DNA of 64,000 bases from positions 1,488,001 to 1,552,000 of the forward strand of contig CAJVGD010000002.1 of NCBI GenBank assembly GCA_910890315.1, written 5' to 3'. The DNA comes from Serendipita indica DSM 11827. Taxonomy: Eukaryota > Basidiomycota > Agaricomycetes > Sebacinales > Serendipitaceae. A model generated the notes under the pieces. That model saw only the letters and a program-made list of their open reading frames with translations, was not told the DNA's origin and made no database searches. Positions 1 through 11,596 of this stretch are shown here, piece by piece (the first letter of the stretch is position 1; the number at the start of each line of letters is the position of its first letter). Made by a program: the position numbers and the translations under genes.

Positions 1-1
1 T

Positions 2-1302
2 CGACGACGTGGTGCGCGAGGAGCAGGCGCAATACGACAACCAGCCTCTACAGCACGCGAAGAACTTGAACGATTACTCGACCAGCCCGTCTCATCCGAC
101 GAAGACGTAGAGACCATGTCACTGCACTCTAACGTTGGCCGACGCCGAGCCAAGCGGTCCTCCAAAACAAACGCGTGGTGAAAACTGTGCGTTTATTCGG
201 TGTGGATTTATTTGGACGACGATGTCGCTTCCACGTCTGCTAACGACGACGAGGAACAAGAGGAGAGGAGAGCAGCGCGGAGGAATAGACGTCCACGCGC
301 CATTTCCACGTCGACGCTAGATTCAGACGCTGCGCCCCCAGACGAACAGATTACAGACTTTACTACGCGTGTGAACCAGCGATGGGCATGGGCACAGAGA
401 GCGAGGAGCTCAGTCGAAGAGAGGCGCGAGCGAGAGCGAATCGAAAAGGAGATGCGTAGAGAGGAGCGTAAAGAGCGTAAAGCACTCAAAAAGCTCGCTC
501 AGCAAGGCGCATTTGCAGGTGAAGATGAAGAGTTTGAGGGTTCCCTGGAAGTGGCGCTGGCGTCGTCGTCACACCTCGTCGAGGATCCAGTTCAATCGCA
601 TCTCCTGCACCAGATGCTGGTGCTGCCGACGAATTTGGTCCATTCGTCGCTGGTTCTCAAGCCTCGACACACCAACGAACGGCGAGCGAGGATCGTGAAG
701 AGGAAGAGGCCGACTTTGACGCGGCTGCCTATACCAAAAAGAGTCGAGCTGGTGGAGATGGTAGTCAAAGCGGTAGTGGTTCACACTCTAGGAGCCGCTC
801 GAGAACCTCTGCTTCGCTTTCCGCAGATGGCTCGACTACCCGGCCAAAGCCAGGGCGTTCTCCCCAGCCGTCTCCTTTGGGCCAGGAGTTTAATGGCCCA
901 TCTTCACCAAAACCGACGAGTGTGACACCCCGCAAGAAAAAGGAGAAAAAGGACCACACTCGTGCTAAACCATCCAAGTCCTCCTTGGGCTCTTCGACCG
1001 CGACACCCTCTTTGCCATCTCCTAAATCATCACCTGCTCTAGATGTCAAGATTCATTCCCAAGACTTTGATGGTGCGTTTCACAATCGTTTTGTCATCGA
1101 AGTTCTCTGACGGGTCATCCAGGCGTTCCAGGAGGATTGGTTACCTCGTGATCATCTCAATGCATTCGCCCAGTCATCGATGCCTTCTCCCTCCTTTCCA
1201 TCCGCTGGATTCCCCTCTACCGGCTTTGGCGGCTTTAAGCGTTCCACAAGTGGCCTGAGCGGCAACGCAGGTGTAGCTCTTGCGAGACGCGGGGACGATT
1301 AA
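2..1302 (+). CDS. 3' part of an unrecognised gene; charged, disordered protein
   Basis: The gene enters from the left edge; its start is outside the window. I do not recognise the family. The first exon reads REELERLLDQPVSSDEDVE, then an intron beginning near 175-178 removes the in-frame stop at 179. The next exon holds a strongly charged, probably coiled-coil stretch (SVEERRERERIEKEMRREER). A 65-base intron at 519-583 (GTGAAG...CGAG) moves the reading to another frame, which continues as a Ser/Pro/Lys-rich low-complexity region (PSPKPTSVTPRKKKEKK). A last intron ending near 1122 leads to the tail AFQEDWLPRDHLNAF...ALARRGDD and a TAA stop at 1300-1302. The donor of that last intron is unclear. 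No catalytic domain is visible; the sequence suggests a scaffold or regulatory tail. That it is coding is fairly sure, because frame and splice sites agree; its function is unknown. Confidence 0.6.
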
Positions 1303-1717
1303 GTTTAAAAATTTGGCACCACGTGCGTGCTTTGGCTCGGCATCTTCGTTTGGAACAATTTCAGGACCCCCATCAACATCGCCACGCATAATCGACTCGT
1401 CACGACCTTACGACTATTTCTATGATTCATTATTTGCTCATGTAGTGCTGTCCATGCTATGCCACATCCATTACCTCGCAATCTTGGCCACATTCACTGA
1501 CACGTCTGGCCGATCCGTAACTCATAATGACCATGGTTCGCGTGATATATGTGCTTGCTAACCCATTTCCCCTGTGCCAATGACAAAACTCGAGCCGCGG
1601 TGTCGTCCCCTCGCAAGCTTTGCGGATGTGGCAACATTTCAAAGGGTGAATTGGACGGATTCCTCTGATACTACTGATCCAAGTATACTTTCGAGGGAAA
1701 TGTGATAGGGTGGCAGC
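1303..1717. other. Intergenic, nothing recognised
   Basis: Between the stop of the first gene and the probable start of the next one on the same strand. Only short chance reading frames are present. It presumably holds the 3' UTR of the left gene and the promoter of the right one; no clear TATA box or repeat was seen. Confidence 0.4.
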
Positions 1718-3528
1718 ATGATGGACCAGCCAGCCGAAACTCCCAACTCGTCTACAACACCTCACTTCGCCAAAATCCACTCGATAAACACTCAAATGGA
1801 ACGTCTCGTGCCTGTATCAGAGTTTTGTGCAGAGCATCGGCTGGTGGCGAACACGACGGCGTATCTCAGGTGTAAACATGTCAGCTGGTCGCCACATTCG
1901 AGATGATTCGCTAAATAATTTACGCAGCTCAATAAGTGGTCAAAGTATCTGACCGAGAAAGCTGGCTTTCGGAAGCTGGGCTTCACCAGTTGGCCCCGCC
2001 TTTCCACACACCACGTGAGGTAGCCGCCTTTAATCCTAAAAAGAGACTTCTCTGCTGATTTGATGCTAACAGACTTGATAATGAGGTCACCAAGCGGCTT
2101 TATACCGACCGACGGATCAAGCGTGCCAACAAGACGAGCGACGACGACGAGATCCAGATTCGTAGGACATATCCTGACATGCACCCTCATCTCAGTCGAC
2201 GATACTTGACCTTTCGATCCGAAAAGTCTTGCCTATCCCAAGGTGCGCCAGAAGTCATCTCCAGCCAGCCAGGATCGCTGACGATGTCTATGCGCAAAGA
2301 TGTCACACAAAACGTGATATCAAATGTCATTTATAACTCTGAGCTACACAAGTGGACGCCAGAGATGGTCGTCCTATTCGAGTCGCCACCCACTGGGCCT
2401 GGTAGAGGACTCAAACGCAAGCGCGAGGTCATCATGCGTGAGCCAGCGTGGTTCATCTGGAGCGAGCAAATGTGCGAGCAGTTCAAACTGCTCAACCTGC
2501 TCAGCTTAAACTTTAATGACCCGGAAGACAAGGCGCAAATGTATACCTATCACGGCGAAAACTCGTACGAAGCCAAAGCTTTACGACATATACGCAAGGT
2601 GGTCAAACTAAGAGAGATAGAGCAGGGAGAAAAGGACTACCAACGCGTGCAAAGGATGCAGAAATCAGAGGAATGTGCCGACGCTGTGCCTTTGGCGGGC
2701 GCGTCATGTACAAACACGGCAAAATCAGAAATGCCGTCATCTAAAGATGCGACTGATACGCAAGGAAGACGAGACAAAGAGCTACAGCCGGAAGGAGAGG
2801 ACGACGCAGTGGACGACTTCTCTCAACCTCCACGCAAACGCCGCTGCCGCGAGGGGATCCATCGCGACCTCATTATATTATTTCCGTACACAAATATACT
2901 TCCAAACGAGGAAGATGCCGAATATTGGAGATATTTGTGGAGCTTCTTCATCAAATCCCAAGCCTACTTTGACCGCGTGGCGAGCTTTATTCCCGCAGAC
3001 GTGATCAAGACACTGCCGCCGCTTCTTGAACCGACGACCTGCACCTGTGCATGGGAGACATTTCGACAACGAGCGGCCAAGATTGATGCTTTGGGCAGGG
3101 TTATTGATCCGCATTCAAAACGAGATCCCTTTGAAGATGAAAGTCTTCCTGTGGATGAAAATGAGCCGGAGGAAACCCAAACATATACCAAGGAAGAGCT
3201 TGCGCGCCAATCGCAGCCCGAGCAAACCGACGAACATGCGCAATGCGAGGCTCAAACAACGGACGGGGTGCCTCCAGCTATCACTGTGACTAGTGCTGCG
3301 CAGTCCAAACCCATACGCGCACTAAAGAGCGCATTGGCCTGCGTCTCTTCTCCCACCAAAATTCTGAAGCCATACGCCCTTTGGACGTCAGAGGAATCTG
3401 ATATATCACTTGCATCGGAGTCGACATTGATCAAGCAAGCGAAGAAGATACTTGATGAAAGCGATGCGAATATTGGAAAACTCTTGCGGAACGAAGCCCG
3501 ACCCGATGTGGAGAAGAGCTCAGTGTAA
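1718..3528 (+). CDS. Unrecognised protein, about 550 residues
   Basis: I do not recognise the family. The first exon begins MMDQPAETPNSS; a second Met at 1796 (MERLVPVSEFCAEHRL) starts the part that looks conserved and may be the true start. Two introns follow: one ends TTTACGCAG near 1926, the other ends GATGCTAACAG near 2073 and contains a good branch site. The long last exon (from about 2074) reads RLDNEVTKRLYTDRR and runs open to the TAA at 3526-3528. It has two ordered parts, about 2180-2640 and 2850-3110 (WRYLWSFFIKSQAYFDRV), separated and followed by acidic and Lys/Arg-rich low-complexity segments, including PPRKRRCREG, a possible nuclear localisation signal. No signal peptide or membrane segment is visible. 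A nuclear role is a weak inference. Confidence 0.7.
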
Positions 3529-3683
3529 TCGATATTACCTGCTGAGATCGGTTGGTGTTGGTGTCTCAGTCTCACGACCATGAACATCGGAACAAGAAAC
3601 CCTCGAGATAGACGTGTTAGAAATACATATGCACAGCCCATTGATCACATAGTCTGTGGAATAAAAAGTGAGCACATGGCGTT

Positions 3684-5342
3684 TCAGGTTGACAATCCGC
3701 TCGCCTTAGGGTCTTTTGCGATGAAGGTAGCAAGATAACGAACCAAAGCGGCCGTCTCCTCGCCAGTGGGCCGGATGAAGTCTGAGGGTAACATGTATCC
3801 ATATGTTCCCGAATCACGGAGGTGGTTTGCATAGGCATACTTGATACCTGCGGCGGCATATGCCCAATCCACAATGTTTCCAGGTGCCCTGGTTCAAATA
3901 AGCAATAATTCTACTCTCCAGTCACCATATACGCACTTGTAGAGTGTTTCGCAAAGTCGACCGGTCCCCACGCTGATACCGTGCACTCTCGACGAAGCCT
4001 GGGCTGCACCCAAGGCCGCTTCGATTTGATCCTCGGCGTCGCGAGGATATATATCACAGCTATACGAAAACGGCGCAGATACTAGATACCGATAAGTTGG
4101 GCGATCGAAAGGGCAACACGACTTACGCGTCTGGCCATACGACCTTAGATCAAGAAAACCAACGACAGCGTCCGGTCCGCCGGTACGATAGGTAAGATAA
4201 GATGCAAGGGCGTTCACCTCATGCGCTTCGAATGGTCTCGAACCAGGATACCAGTGGGCACATGGGTCCGCGTCAGTCTCTTCAGCCGGAAGCCATTCAT
4301 ATCCCTTGCCAATTTCAGCACAATGTCCATGCGAAATATATAAACATACCCAGTTGCGGTTCATATCCATGCCTTTGCACGCCTTGCCACGGCCAGCGGA
4401 CACCAGCTGGCGGTTCTTGTACCAAAGTCGATCGTGCTTTCGGGTATACTCGTATCCATCTGGATTTGGAAGAGGGATGATGTGAAACTCGAATTTGTCG
4501 AGCAAGTTGTACAGGCTATGGTGAGCGTCCTTGGAGGACTGTGCGGACGCGTTGACGGCGAGTGCATGTGCGAGATAGAGTGACGTTGATGTTGCAATCC
4601 ATTCGCGAGCATGTTGAGCCCCCATAATAACGAATGCCTTGCGCGGCTTGGCTCCTACAGGTACAGGTTCTTTTTTCGCCACCTTGATTCCAAGGAGCTT
4701 CCGACCAAGGAAAGAATGGCCAATATGCACGAGGGAGGTGTGGTTCGGGAAAGTATGGGTAAGAGAGCGCATAAAATGGGTAATATTGGCAGTGGAGTGA
4801 TACTGGGAATGGAAGTCATGGGAAAGCAGCTTGAGATCAAAATATTTATGCTTCCTTGCAAATTCGACTTCCTCATTCTCGTCGAACTCTGGGATGGTTT
4901 GGGATTCTTCAACCCTCTCCGGAAGCTGAATTGGTAGAACGACATAGTCGTGTTGCAGAAGCTGGGATCCATCTTGCATCATGGAAGGGGTGAAGACTAC
5001 GTCAATGTCCGTGGCCGTCACCCTCCAGATATCAGCATGTTGTCGCTGTGGTCACGCGACATGAGCAACGGCGAAGAAAAGGATACAAAGATGCCGTTTG
5101 AGCAAACTGAAGCACACCAAAAGAGGTTTACACACCTTGAGCTCGTTCAGGAGCGATGTGTTGAACGGATATCTGCGCACTTCTCCTCCGGGGGACAGTG
5201 AAGGATTCCATATGTACTGCTCGTCTGAATTCAACATTGCAGAAGAGAATGGCGATAAAACCCGCTGCGCTCCCCAGCACGTTTGTGAGATACAGATGAG
5301 CCCAACAGCGCAAGTCCAGAGGAGGCTCCTTGGGCCTAGCAT
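3684..5342 (-). CDS. M14 metallocarboxypeptidase-like protein, probably inactive (ECM14-like)
   Basis: The start MLGPRSLLWTCAVGLICISQ is a typical signal peptide, so the protein should enter the secretory pathway. A propeptide-like region follows, then a family M14A domain. The first zinc-binding motif is intact (GAQHAREW, His and Glu ligands), and the arginine-binding motif MNRNW is present. The third zinc ligand, normally the His in HSYGQ, is Arg here (FLDLRSYGQT, near 4130-4160). The catalytic Glu, normally in FELRDTG, is His (ANHLRDSGTYGYMLP, near 3800-3830). Fungal ECM14 proteins are known as pseudo-carboxypeptidases that lose the catalytic Glu but keep zinc binding; this one seems to have lost a zinc ligand too. 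Introns lie near 5070-5010, 4140-4090 and 3940-3890. The conserved framework argues for a maintained, non-catalytic role, perhaps in cell-wall or secretory biology. Family assignment is firm; loss of activity is inferred. Confidence 0.88.
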
Positions 5343-5883
5343 TATCCTGAGAGAATGGAATTTATCACTTGAGCCGGTTAGATGTCAGAGGAATTGTGTT
5401 ATGGCGGATGTGGATGGGGTCCAAGTCTAGCCTTTAGCCACCAAGTTCGAGCCGGGCTAATGATGAACACCGCAAGATATCAATTAAATGTCCAAAATAC
5501 ATAGGCAAATATCATTATCAATAAAGAGTGTCCCGCTGGCGGACTATATACATCTAACCTCTTTGCTGTCGAGAGTCCCACACTACATCTGCACCTTTGA
5601 CTGGTATTTGAAACGGTGCGCTGGAGTGTGCAGTGGGAGGGTACACTGTCTCCCGCTCTGTAAGAGCCGTATCGAATGGTGGAGAGTTTTCGAGATGGGC
5701 TCCTCCGACCTTGTCGATCACGATGCTCCCAACGCTGCGAGTAGGCGTATGAATCCGTGTGTGGTTGCTATGTGTTATCGGTGGTTCGAATGCTGATTGG
5801 AAAGGAGCGACATGACTTCTTTCGCGATCCCCTATCGGACTCCTGGGCGTGAACTGCGTCTACAGGGGGGTGAGACTACTTCG
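5343..5883. other. Intergenic: upstream of ECM14-like gene and downstream of GPCR gene
   Basis: Both flanking genes are on the minus strand, so this stretch holds the promoter of the carboxypeptidase-like gene and the 3' UTR of the GPCR gene. A plus-strand reading frame at 5488-5796 looks like chance. No repeat or RNA gene was recognised. Confidence 0.4.
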
Positions 5884-7802
5884 TTACGGAATTTTCGTAC
5901 TCACGGCCGAAGTTGGTGACTTGAAATCTCGCTGATGCTCTGATGATGCCCTCGAACTGGCATCCTCCTCACCCGACTTGACACCGTACTTCTTGGGATC
6001 ACCTTCAAAGCGGACAGCAGATGACGTTCCACGATTCAACTTGGTCCCTCCTATCGTCACTAGCCCCACATCTTGCTGGGTAACTCTGTCGATAAAAATC
6101 TCGACTTGAGTTCCACTCTGTGTATTTCTCACTGAGCTTGTCGGAACATGCCTTTTCGGCCGGCCCATATTTCTGGTGGAAACGTAAATTGCAACGTTGC
6201 TAATGCCGACCAAGAAGAGGAGTGTCATGGAAAAGTAGAGAAGAGGCTTTGGTGCCTTTTTGTGCTTGAGCTCGACCATTCGGCAGATGCTGATAGGCAA
6301 AATCAAGGCAATGTACACTGAAAATGGTCAGTAACAAGCGGAGTTCAGTGTAGTGAGACGGACCACAAGGGTACCAGAGCATCTTGAGAGACAGAGAACG
6401 AAGGTAGGCAACCTGCTTTTGATTAGTGTTTCCGGTTGTACCGGGATGGATGCTTGTTCTCCGGAACGAAACGCTAAGCCAAGGAAACCGTCCCCGCGTG
6501 CTCTGTGCAATATGGAGGTTTCCTCTCATGGTCAAGGAGACCAGTGAATACATGATCGTAATGATGAAGGCGGATGCCAAAAGTGGAACGTAATGAAGCA
6601 CAACACGTTCGAGTGAGTAAGGATCCGAGATGACTGGCAATATATTAGCTTCCGTCGGTGGTCTGCCCGATGAGACGTACAGCACCACGCTCCCGCCACA
6701 TCGTAATAGTCCCCCCTCGAGCCAGCAATGATTACCGAGCCTACGACATTCATCATGATCGGAAACGTCCTAGGGGAAGATCAGCGTGTTCCGCATAGAC
6801 AATCTTGTGTGCTACGTACCACCCGAGGACAACAATGATACCAACTGTCACGGTAGACATCCGTACTCCGAGGACAACTGTCGTAAATGTGTGACATGCA
6901 ATAACTGCATTCCTGTGGCTCGTGTGAATGGGACCGTCATCGGCGAAATGCCAATTGCCTACCAAACTGCAGTCGCGACGTCTCCAAAAGTGAGCTGTCA
7001 GATACTTTAGCCTATACGCGTCGTGATACGGCAAATGCTGCGGACCATTGCGGCCTGTACCCAACAAGCCATCCCAGGTTCGACCCGCCCTGTCGACGCC
7101 CAGCGTACTTGAATGAGGACTCCAAGGGTCTGAATCTATATTTGAAACCGAAATTAGACTTCCACCGAGGCTGTATCGTATACTTACCAAATCACTGAGG
7201 AGCATGCAAACGATAAAAACACTGCATAGCCAGGAAACATTCCAACTAAGTAGAAGAAGGATAGGGTAAACAGGACGAACCCAAGTTGCATCCTCAGGAA
7301 GAGCCTTTCCTCGTTATATTTAGATTTCTGTATGTGAATAGAGTGGAATCAGCCACTGCCCGGTCATGTCATATCTAAGCGCAACACGGACCTGTCTAGA
7401 GATTTCCCGTGCACGAGCTCGGGCGCGTCTGTCTGCGAGAGCTCGGGCACGCTCGATGTCCATCCCTTCAGAGCTTTGTTCAAATTCTTGGGCCATGCTC
7501 GACTTTCTATCTTGAGCTAAGACCGTGGATCCAACTTCTCCAGAATTTGAGCCCCCAGTGGACGACGAATGAGATATTTGGCCGGTCCGCCTGAGGTTGA
7601 ACGCCGAGCGACAGAGGGGGACGAAAGAGACGCTAATAACGTGACCAAGGAGAACCAAGAGACACAATGTAGATATACTGCCGATAACGGCATGAAGCTG
7701 CGTGATGCGTGAGCGACCGAGTCTCCCCCTCGCGAGCCACCAACGTACAATCACGACACGATGTGCGCCGGGCGACAGCACCGCGATAGCCATCTTGATC
7801 AA
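5884..7802 (-). CDS. Seven-transmembrane GPCR, fungal cAMP-receptor/Git3-like family
   Basis: The protein is a plasma-membrane receptor expected to couple to a heterotrimeric G protein. Several short exons reassemble into a receptor core: a first helix (HAVIGSISTLCLLVLLGHVI), a helix with IQTLGVLIQ, then VEPGMACWVQAAM, FGDVATAVW joined to NAVIACHTFTTVVL, a helix with VTVGIIVVLGWYVAH, the loop GAWCVISD, then YVPLLASAFIITIMYSLVSL, KMLWYP joined to VYIALILPISICRMVEL, and a last helix LLYFSMTLLFLVGISNVAIY. The order of the Cys-Trp, FGDVA, Trp-Cys and WYP motifs is typical of fungal receptors of this class. The cytoplasmic tail is Ser/Thr-rich. Between the first and second helices lies an unusually long Ser- and Arg-rich segment (about 7600-7385). 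Start chosen at MIKMAIAVLSPGAH; the upstream frame to 8232 stays open, so the N terminus is uncertain. The ligand is unknown. Confidence 0.82.
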
Positions 7803-8701
7803 CTGTGCCCTTCTTGTTTCTTATGCTGGCAGATTTCTGGTGAATAAGTACGCTGCCAGAGGCCAAAGTCCAGAAGAGGGGGAGAAGCGTGTAGCTCTTT
7901 AGGTAGTCAATGCTTTTATCGGGGACGGCCCATCCAGCGTCTCTCAGGGTCATACGTTTATCCTTTGTATATGAGCATCGCCTGGGGAATGTGGTTGCCC
8001 TTGAGGCGTTTTCTTCGCAGGCTGTCGACGACGCTTCGGGGATGCCATATGCTTTGCTTCGCCTGTCCGAGTTCGCACCGGAGATGATTTGGTCCCCAAT
8101 CTGCCTAGCAGGGCATGCGAGCTTTACGGGTGGAAGACTTGGATCGAGGACATCCACGGCCCGAGCCGGCAATGGGGCCGTAAAAAGCGCGTAAGGTGTA
8201 GCCAAAGTGTGATGATTGGTAACTGCTCCCATATTGCAGCAAATCCTGGCACAGCGCTCGATTGGTTACTGTCAAGTTTGGGTCCATCGTGCACCGAACA
8301 TACGAACAACATGCTCATCTTTCGCTTCATACGGGTTTAGAAGATTTCATAAGTGGAGCCGGAACCGCGAATCAACTTGAGAAGCGGAGGCTAAGGCTTA
8401 CTGGTAACGAGGATCCGTTCTCAGGGCTGCCTTTCCTTGAGGTTTACTGTGCTACGCATAGTAACGTCACTCTGATAGCCGCGAGGTGGGAAGAAGCGAA
8501 ACCCTCGGACGAGGATTACGGAGAGTCGATGAAAATAGTTGATTGGCTCGGAGTTAGAATACAAAGAACAAAGCGAAGGGTCCATGGTATTGCTCAGGAC
8601 AAACCATCGACGCCACCGGGGCCTAATGACGATGGATTTGGTTTCTTGCAATGATGGTACCTGCTGTCAATATCAAGTATGACAGGGTACCACCTTCGAT
8701 A
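7803..8701. other. Intergenic between GPCR start and RBR-ligase 3' end
   Basis: This stretch holds the promoter of the minus-strand GPCR gene and the 3' flank of the minus-strand RBR-ligase gene. The GPCR reading frame stays open upstream to 8232, so its N terminus might begin here through another exon. A plus-strand frame at 8262-8654 is listed separately. Nothing else was recognised. Confidence 0.35.
8262..8654 (+). CDS. Possible small unrecognised ORF (130 residues)
   Basis: An uninterrupted plus-strand frame begins MVTVKFGSIVHRTYEQH and ends PPGPNDDGFGFLQ. It lies in a gap between two minus-strand genes and ends 48 bases from the stop of the RBR-ligase gene, so the pair would converge. 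The sequence contains no domain I know, no signal peptide and no membrane segment. Most genes here have introns and this frame shows none, which weakens the case. It may be a chance frame in the 3' flank of its neighbour. Confidence 0.2.
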   Translation: MVTVKFGSIVHRTYEQHAHLSLHTGLEDFISGAGTANQLEKRRLRLTGNEDPFSGLPFLEVYCATHSNVTLIAARWEEAKPSDEDYGESMKIVDWLGVRIQRTKRRVHGIAQDKPSTPPGPNDDGFGFLQ

Positions 8702-11570
8702 TCACAGGCGGAGTTGCCTGCAAAGCTGGCAGTTGCAGGCCCTCCCAATTTGGTGCAGGAGTTGAGGTTGTTGAAGTGGTGGTACTGGAAACACCGGAGC
8801 AACAGGAGCTATGGGAGCCACTGGCAGCACGGGTGCAATAGGAGGCACCGGAGGAATATAAGGTGGTGGTGGTAATCGATACTCCTGACGGTTCGGAAGA
8901 GCTACTGCCTGTTGAGGCTGTGGAGCGAATGGAAGATTGAGCTGGTAGCCTCCAAGGAATGGGGGAAAGGCGTTGAAAGGATTGATGGGAGCCACTTGCC
9001 GCCACCAGTCAGGATTCTAGGAAATAAGGTAAAAAAATTCATATGTAAAGGTCGTATGTACTTACTCCCACAAATGGTTGCCGCACAGGTTGCTGTTGTA
9101 CGGGTTGCGCGGGCTGCGCGGGTCGTGCGGGGCCAAGTTCTGGTGCGTCCACTCTGAGTTCATTCACATTGAGCTCAGGGTTTTGTCGCCTTAATTCTGC
9201 CAGAGCTGCATCTCTTGCTTGGGTGACCTCTTCATGGTGTCGCCTGGCCAGTTGGACAGTCCCATCGCCTCCGTTCGGTGCATCCCATAGAGGACACTAT
9301 AAGACCACATCAATAAAATGTCGTGTACTTAGTCTTTTTGGGTACCTTAGAGCCACCTACGGCACCACGAGCCCCACCCTGTCAGTCATTAGCATTGGCA
9401 AAAGGATTGAGCTGGTTAACAAACTGGCATCTGGTTGAAATGTTCATAGCCCGTGATTGCCTTCCTGCATACATAGCATGAAAGTTGCCCACATTTCGTA
9501 CAACTGATCTTATTGCACTGAAAACCTTGTGTCAAACTGAGGCGAATATACGTGTCGCTGTGAACGTACTCCGTCGGATTTGATGAATGCTAGACGAGAT
9601 TAGGTATTGAGCCTAGCACGAAGGATGGACATACTGGCATCACACTTGGGGCATTTGCGCATGAGTGCTTTCGCTGTAGAAGTACGTGAGATTATGCCTT
9701 TGACGGCACCATGTGGCATACTCATAGCTTCCTCAACGGCGTGTTGAGCATTCAAAGCATTGTCTTCCTCCGCTTCTGTGGGGTAGAAGTCATACGATGA
9801 AAGCGATAGAGATATTAGACATACCCTTACAAGTTTTGGGGAGGTGATCCTGCAAAAATAGCGGCTAAGAAGATATTGGCACTTGATCAACCTAAACTTG
9901 CCTTCTTCTTGCAGCTTCTGCAACTAGTAACACCGCACTCGTCGTTAAGACAGTGAAAGAGTCGTTCTTGCTCATTCTCAATTACACACTTGAAGTCACA
10001 AAACGGACACTCTTCCAGATCCGCAAGACCTGCGGCCGCAAGCTCTTCCGCTTGTTTGATCCGTTCGTAGAGAGCCATTAGTTTCGGAGGAAGACAGAGA
10101 CCAAGCTGTCCACGCTCAAACTCGCGGTCACAGGTCCCTTGATCCATACATTTGAGGTGCGCATTTCTTTGACCGAGACGCTCTTGGCTGAAGGCGAGGA
10201 CACAAGCTTTGCAAAACAGATGGCCGACCGGACACTGGACCATCGTATTCTCAAAGTTCGTTAAAACGGATACTAATAAAAAAGATGGATACTCACTGTG
10301 ACATACTCCGAGAAGCAGCAACCACAATCCGCACCAGCACCAGGTGGGCATTCTTCTGACTCTACCTTTGCTTCTATTGGTTCCTCTGTTTCATTCATCC
10401 GGCTAGAGGGTTCGTCGGGGTCGCTCTCCTCGATCCATTGTATCTCCCCATTTTTGTCCGGTGTCCAGTCCTGACACCAGTTGTATTCACGGTCAAAATC
10501 TGCATCCTTCCATGGTGGCCCATGTGCAAGAGGCCGCGTCGCTTGCTTTTTGAGATCGACACCGGGAAAATTTTGAAGACGCAAGTGTGAGAGGTGAACA
10601 AACGTGGGTCCAAACAGCCGATTATTACTCAGGAACCAAGTTTTGATAATATTCTTCTTCAATCGAGGGAAGTAAACACCGAGCCAATACTATGAGTTGT
10701 GAGTCAAGCCGGGAAGTGATTAGATAGACCACGAACCAAAGAGAGGTTTTGATATGCAGCAGAGACAATCGGAGGTCGATCCTTTGAGGCGACATCGAGC
10801 TTCTTGAGGACACGAACAATATGGTCTCTCCTTTGGCGTTTCGATGGTCCGGCAGCATTATCTTCCGCCTCTCGTTTTCTCTTGAGCCGCACGCTAACTG
10901 AGACCTTTGGATAGTCGGGATTATCGAATAGAGTAGTCAAAATCGATTGGAGACACACAGAATGAGAAAGGACGGTATTGGTCGATGAAGCCACTTGTGA
11001 CTGGTAGAGATTTACGATGTGATCAACAGTGACATCTGGTAGGACCTCGATTACAGCGGACACAATCTTGTCCAACATCGCAGGTTCAGCGCTCGTGTGA
11101 GTCTGTAGTTCATGTGTGGCGAACAGCTGATCGTCCATATCCTCAGTATCTTCGGATCGGTAAATATTATTTGGCATATTAGTATTTGTGGCAACCTTGA
11201 TTGCAGAGGAGCCCGCTGATCGAGGGACGTCCCCATTTTGGACGCGTGAAGAGCAGGCATTTTGCTGCCTGGATGAGGACGCAGTGTTAGCCGGTATTTC
11301 TCTCGCTGGAAACATCTCCGAGTCAGAATCCGAGAGCTCAATGATCTCTGGAGGCCGGGCTCGTCCTTTGCCCTTGTCCTTTGTCGGCTGGCGAGCATGA
11401 ACCGGCAGTAGACGCCGAGTATTGTCATCTATCCCTACCCTGAACGCATTCGAGGGTCCAATAGGAGCGATAGGGACGCGTGGGAGGTTGTTCGGCATGT
11501 ACGCTACATCAAACTCGTCGTCGTCGTCCAAATCGATGATTTCAACATTCTGTGTCCCCATTCGAGTCAC
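8702..11570 (-). CDS. RBR-type E3 ubiquitin ligase, RNF216/TRIAD3-like, with SUMO-interacting motifs
   Basis: RING-IBR-RING ligases pass ubiquitin through a Cys in the second RING. The first exon carries two motifs that match SUMO-interacting motifs: EIIDLDDDDE near residue 10 and EIIELSDSDSE near residue 70, each hydrophobic and then acidic. After a helical region comes a RING1-like block (CPVGHLFCKACVLAF...CMDQGTCDREF), then PPKLMALYERIKQAEELAAAG, an IBR-like block (ECPFCDFKCVIENEQERLFHC...CGVTSCRSC) and RING2 (KCPKCDAS...CNKISCTKC). This order and spacing match the RNF216 subfamily rather than parkin. The tail is Pro/Gln-rich. By analogy with RNF216 it may act in proteasomal turnover, and the SIM pair suggests sumoylated targets; both are inference. 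Its start codon is very close to that of the divergent roadblock gene. Family assignment is good; exact exon edges in the zinc-finger region are less sure. Confidence 0.85.
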
Positions 11571-11596
11571 TGGACGCGTCGAGATGTCACAATATG

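Noticed and set aside
5700-5800. Possible tRNA because of GGTTCGAAT
   Set aside because: No box A-like segment at the right spacing and no acceptor stem.
7803-8232. Minus-strand open frame continuing upstream of the GPCR start
   Set aside because: No signal peptide, helix or conserved motif and no supported splice into the receptor; kept only as an uncertain N terminus.
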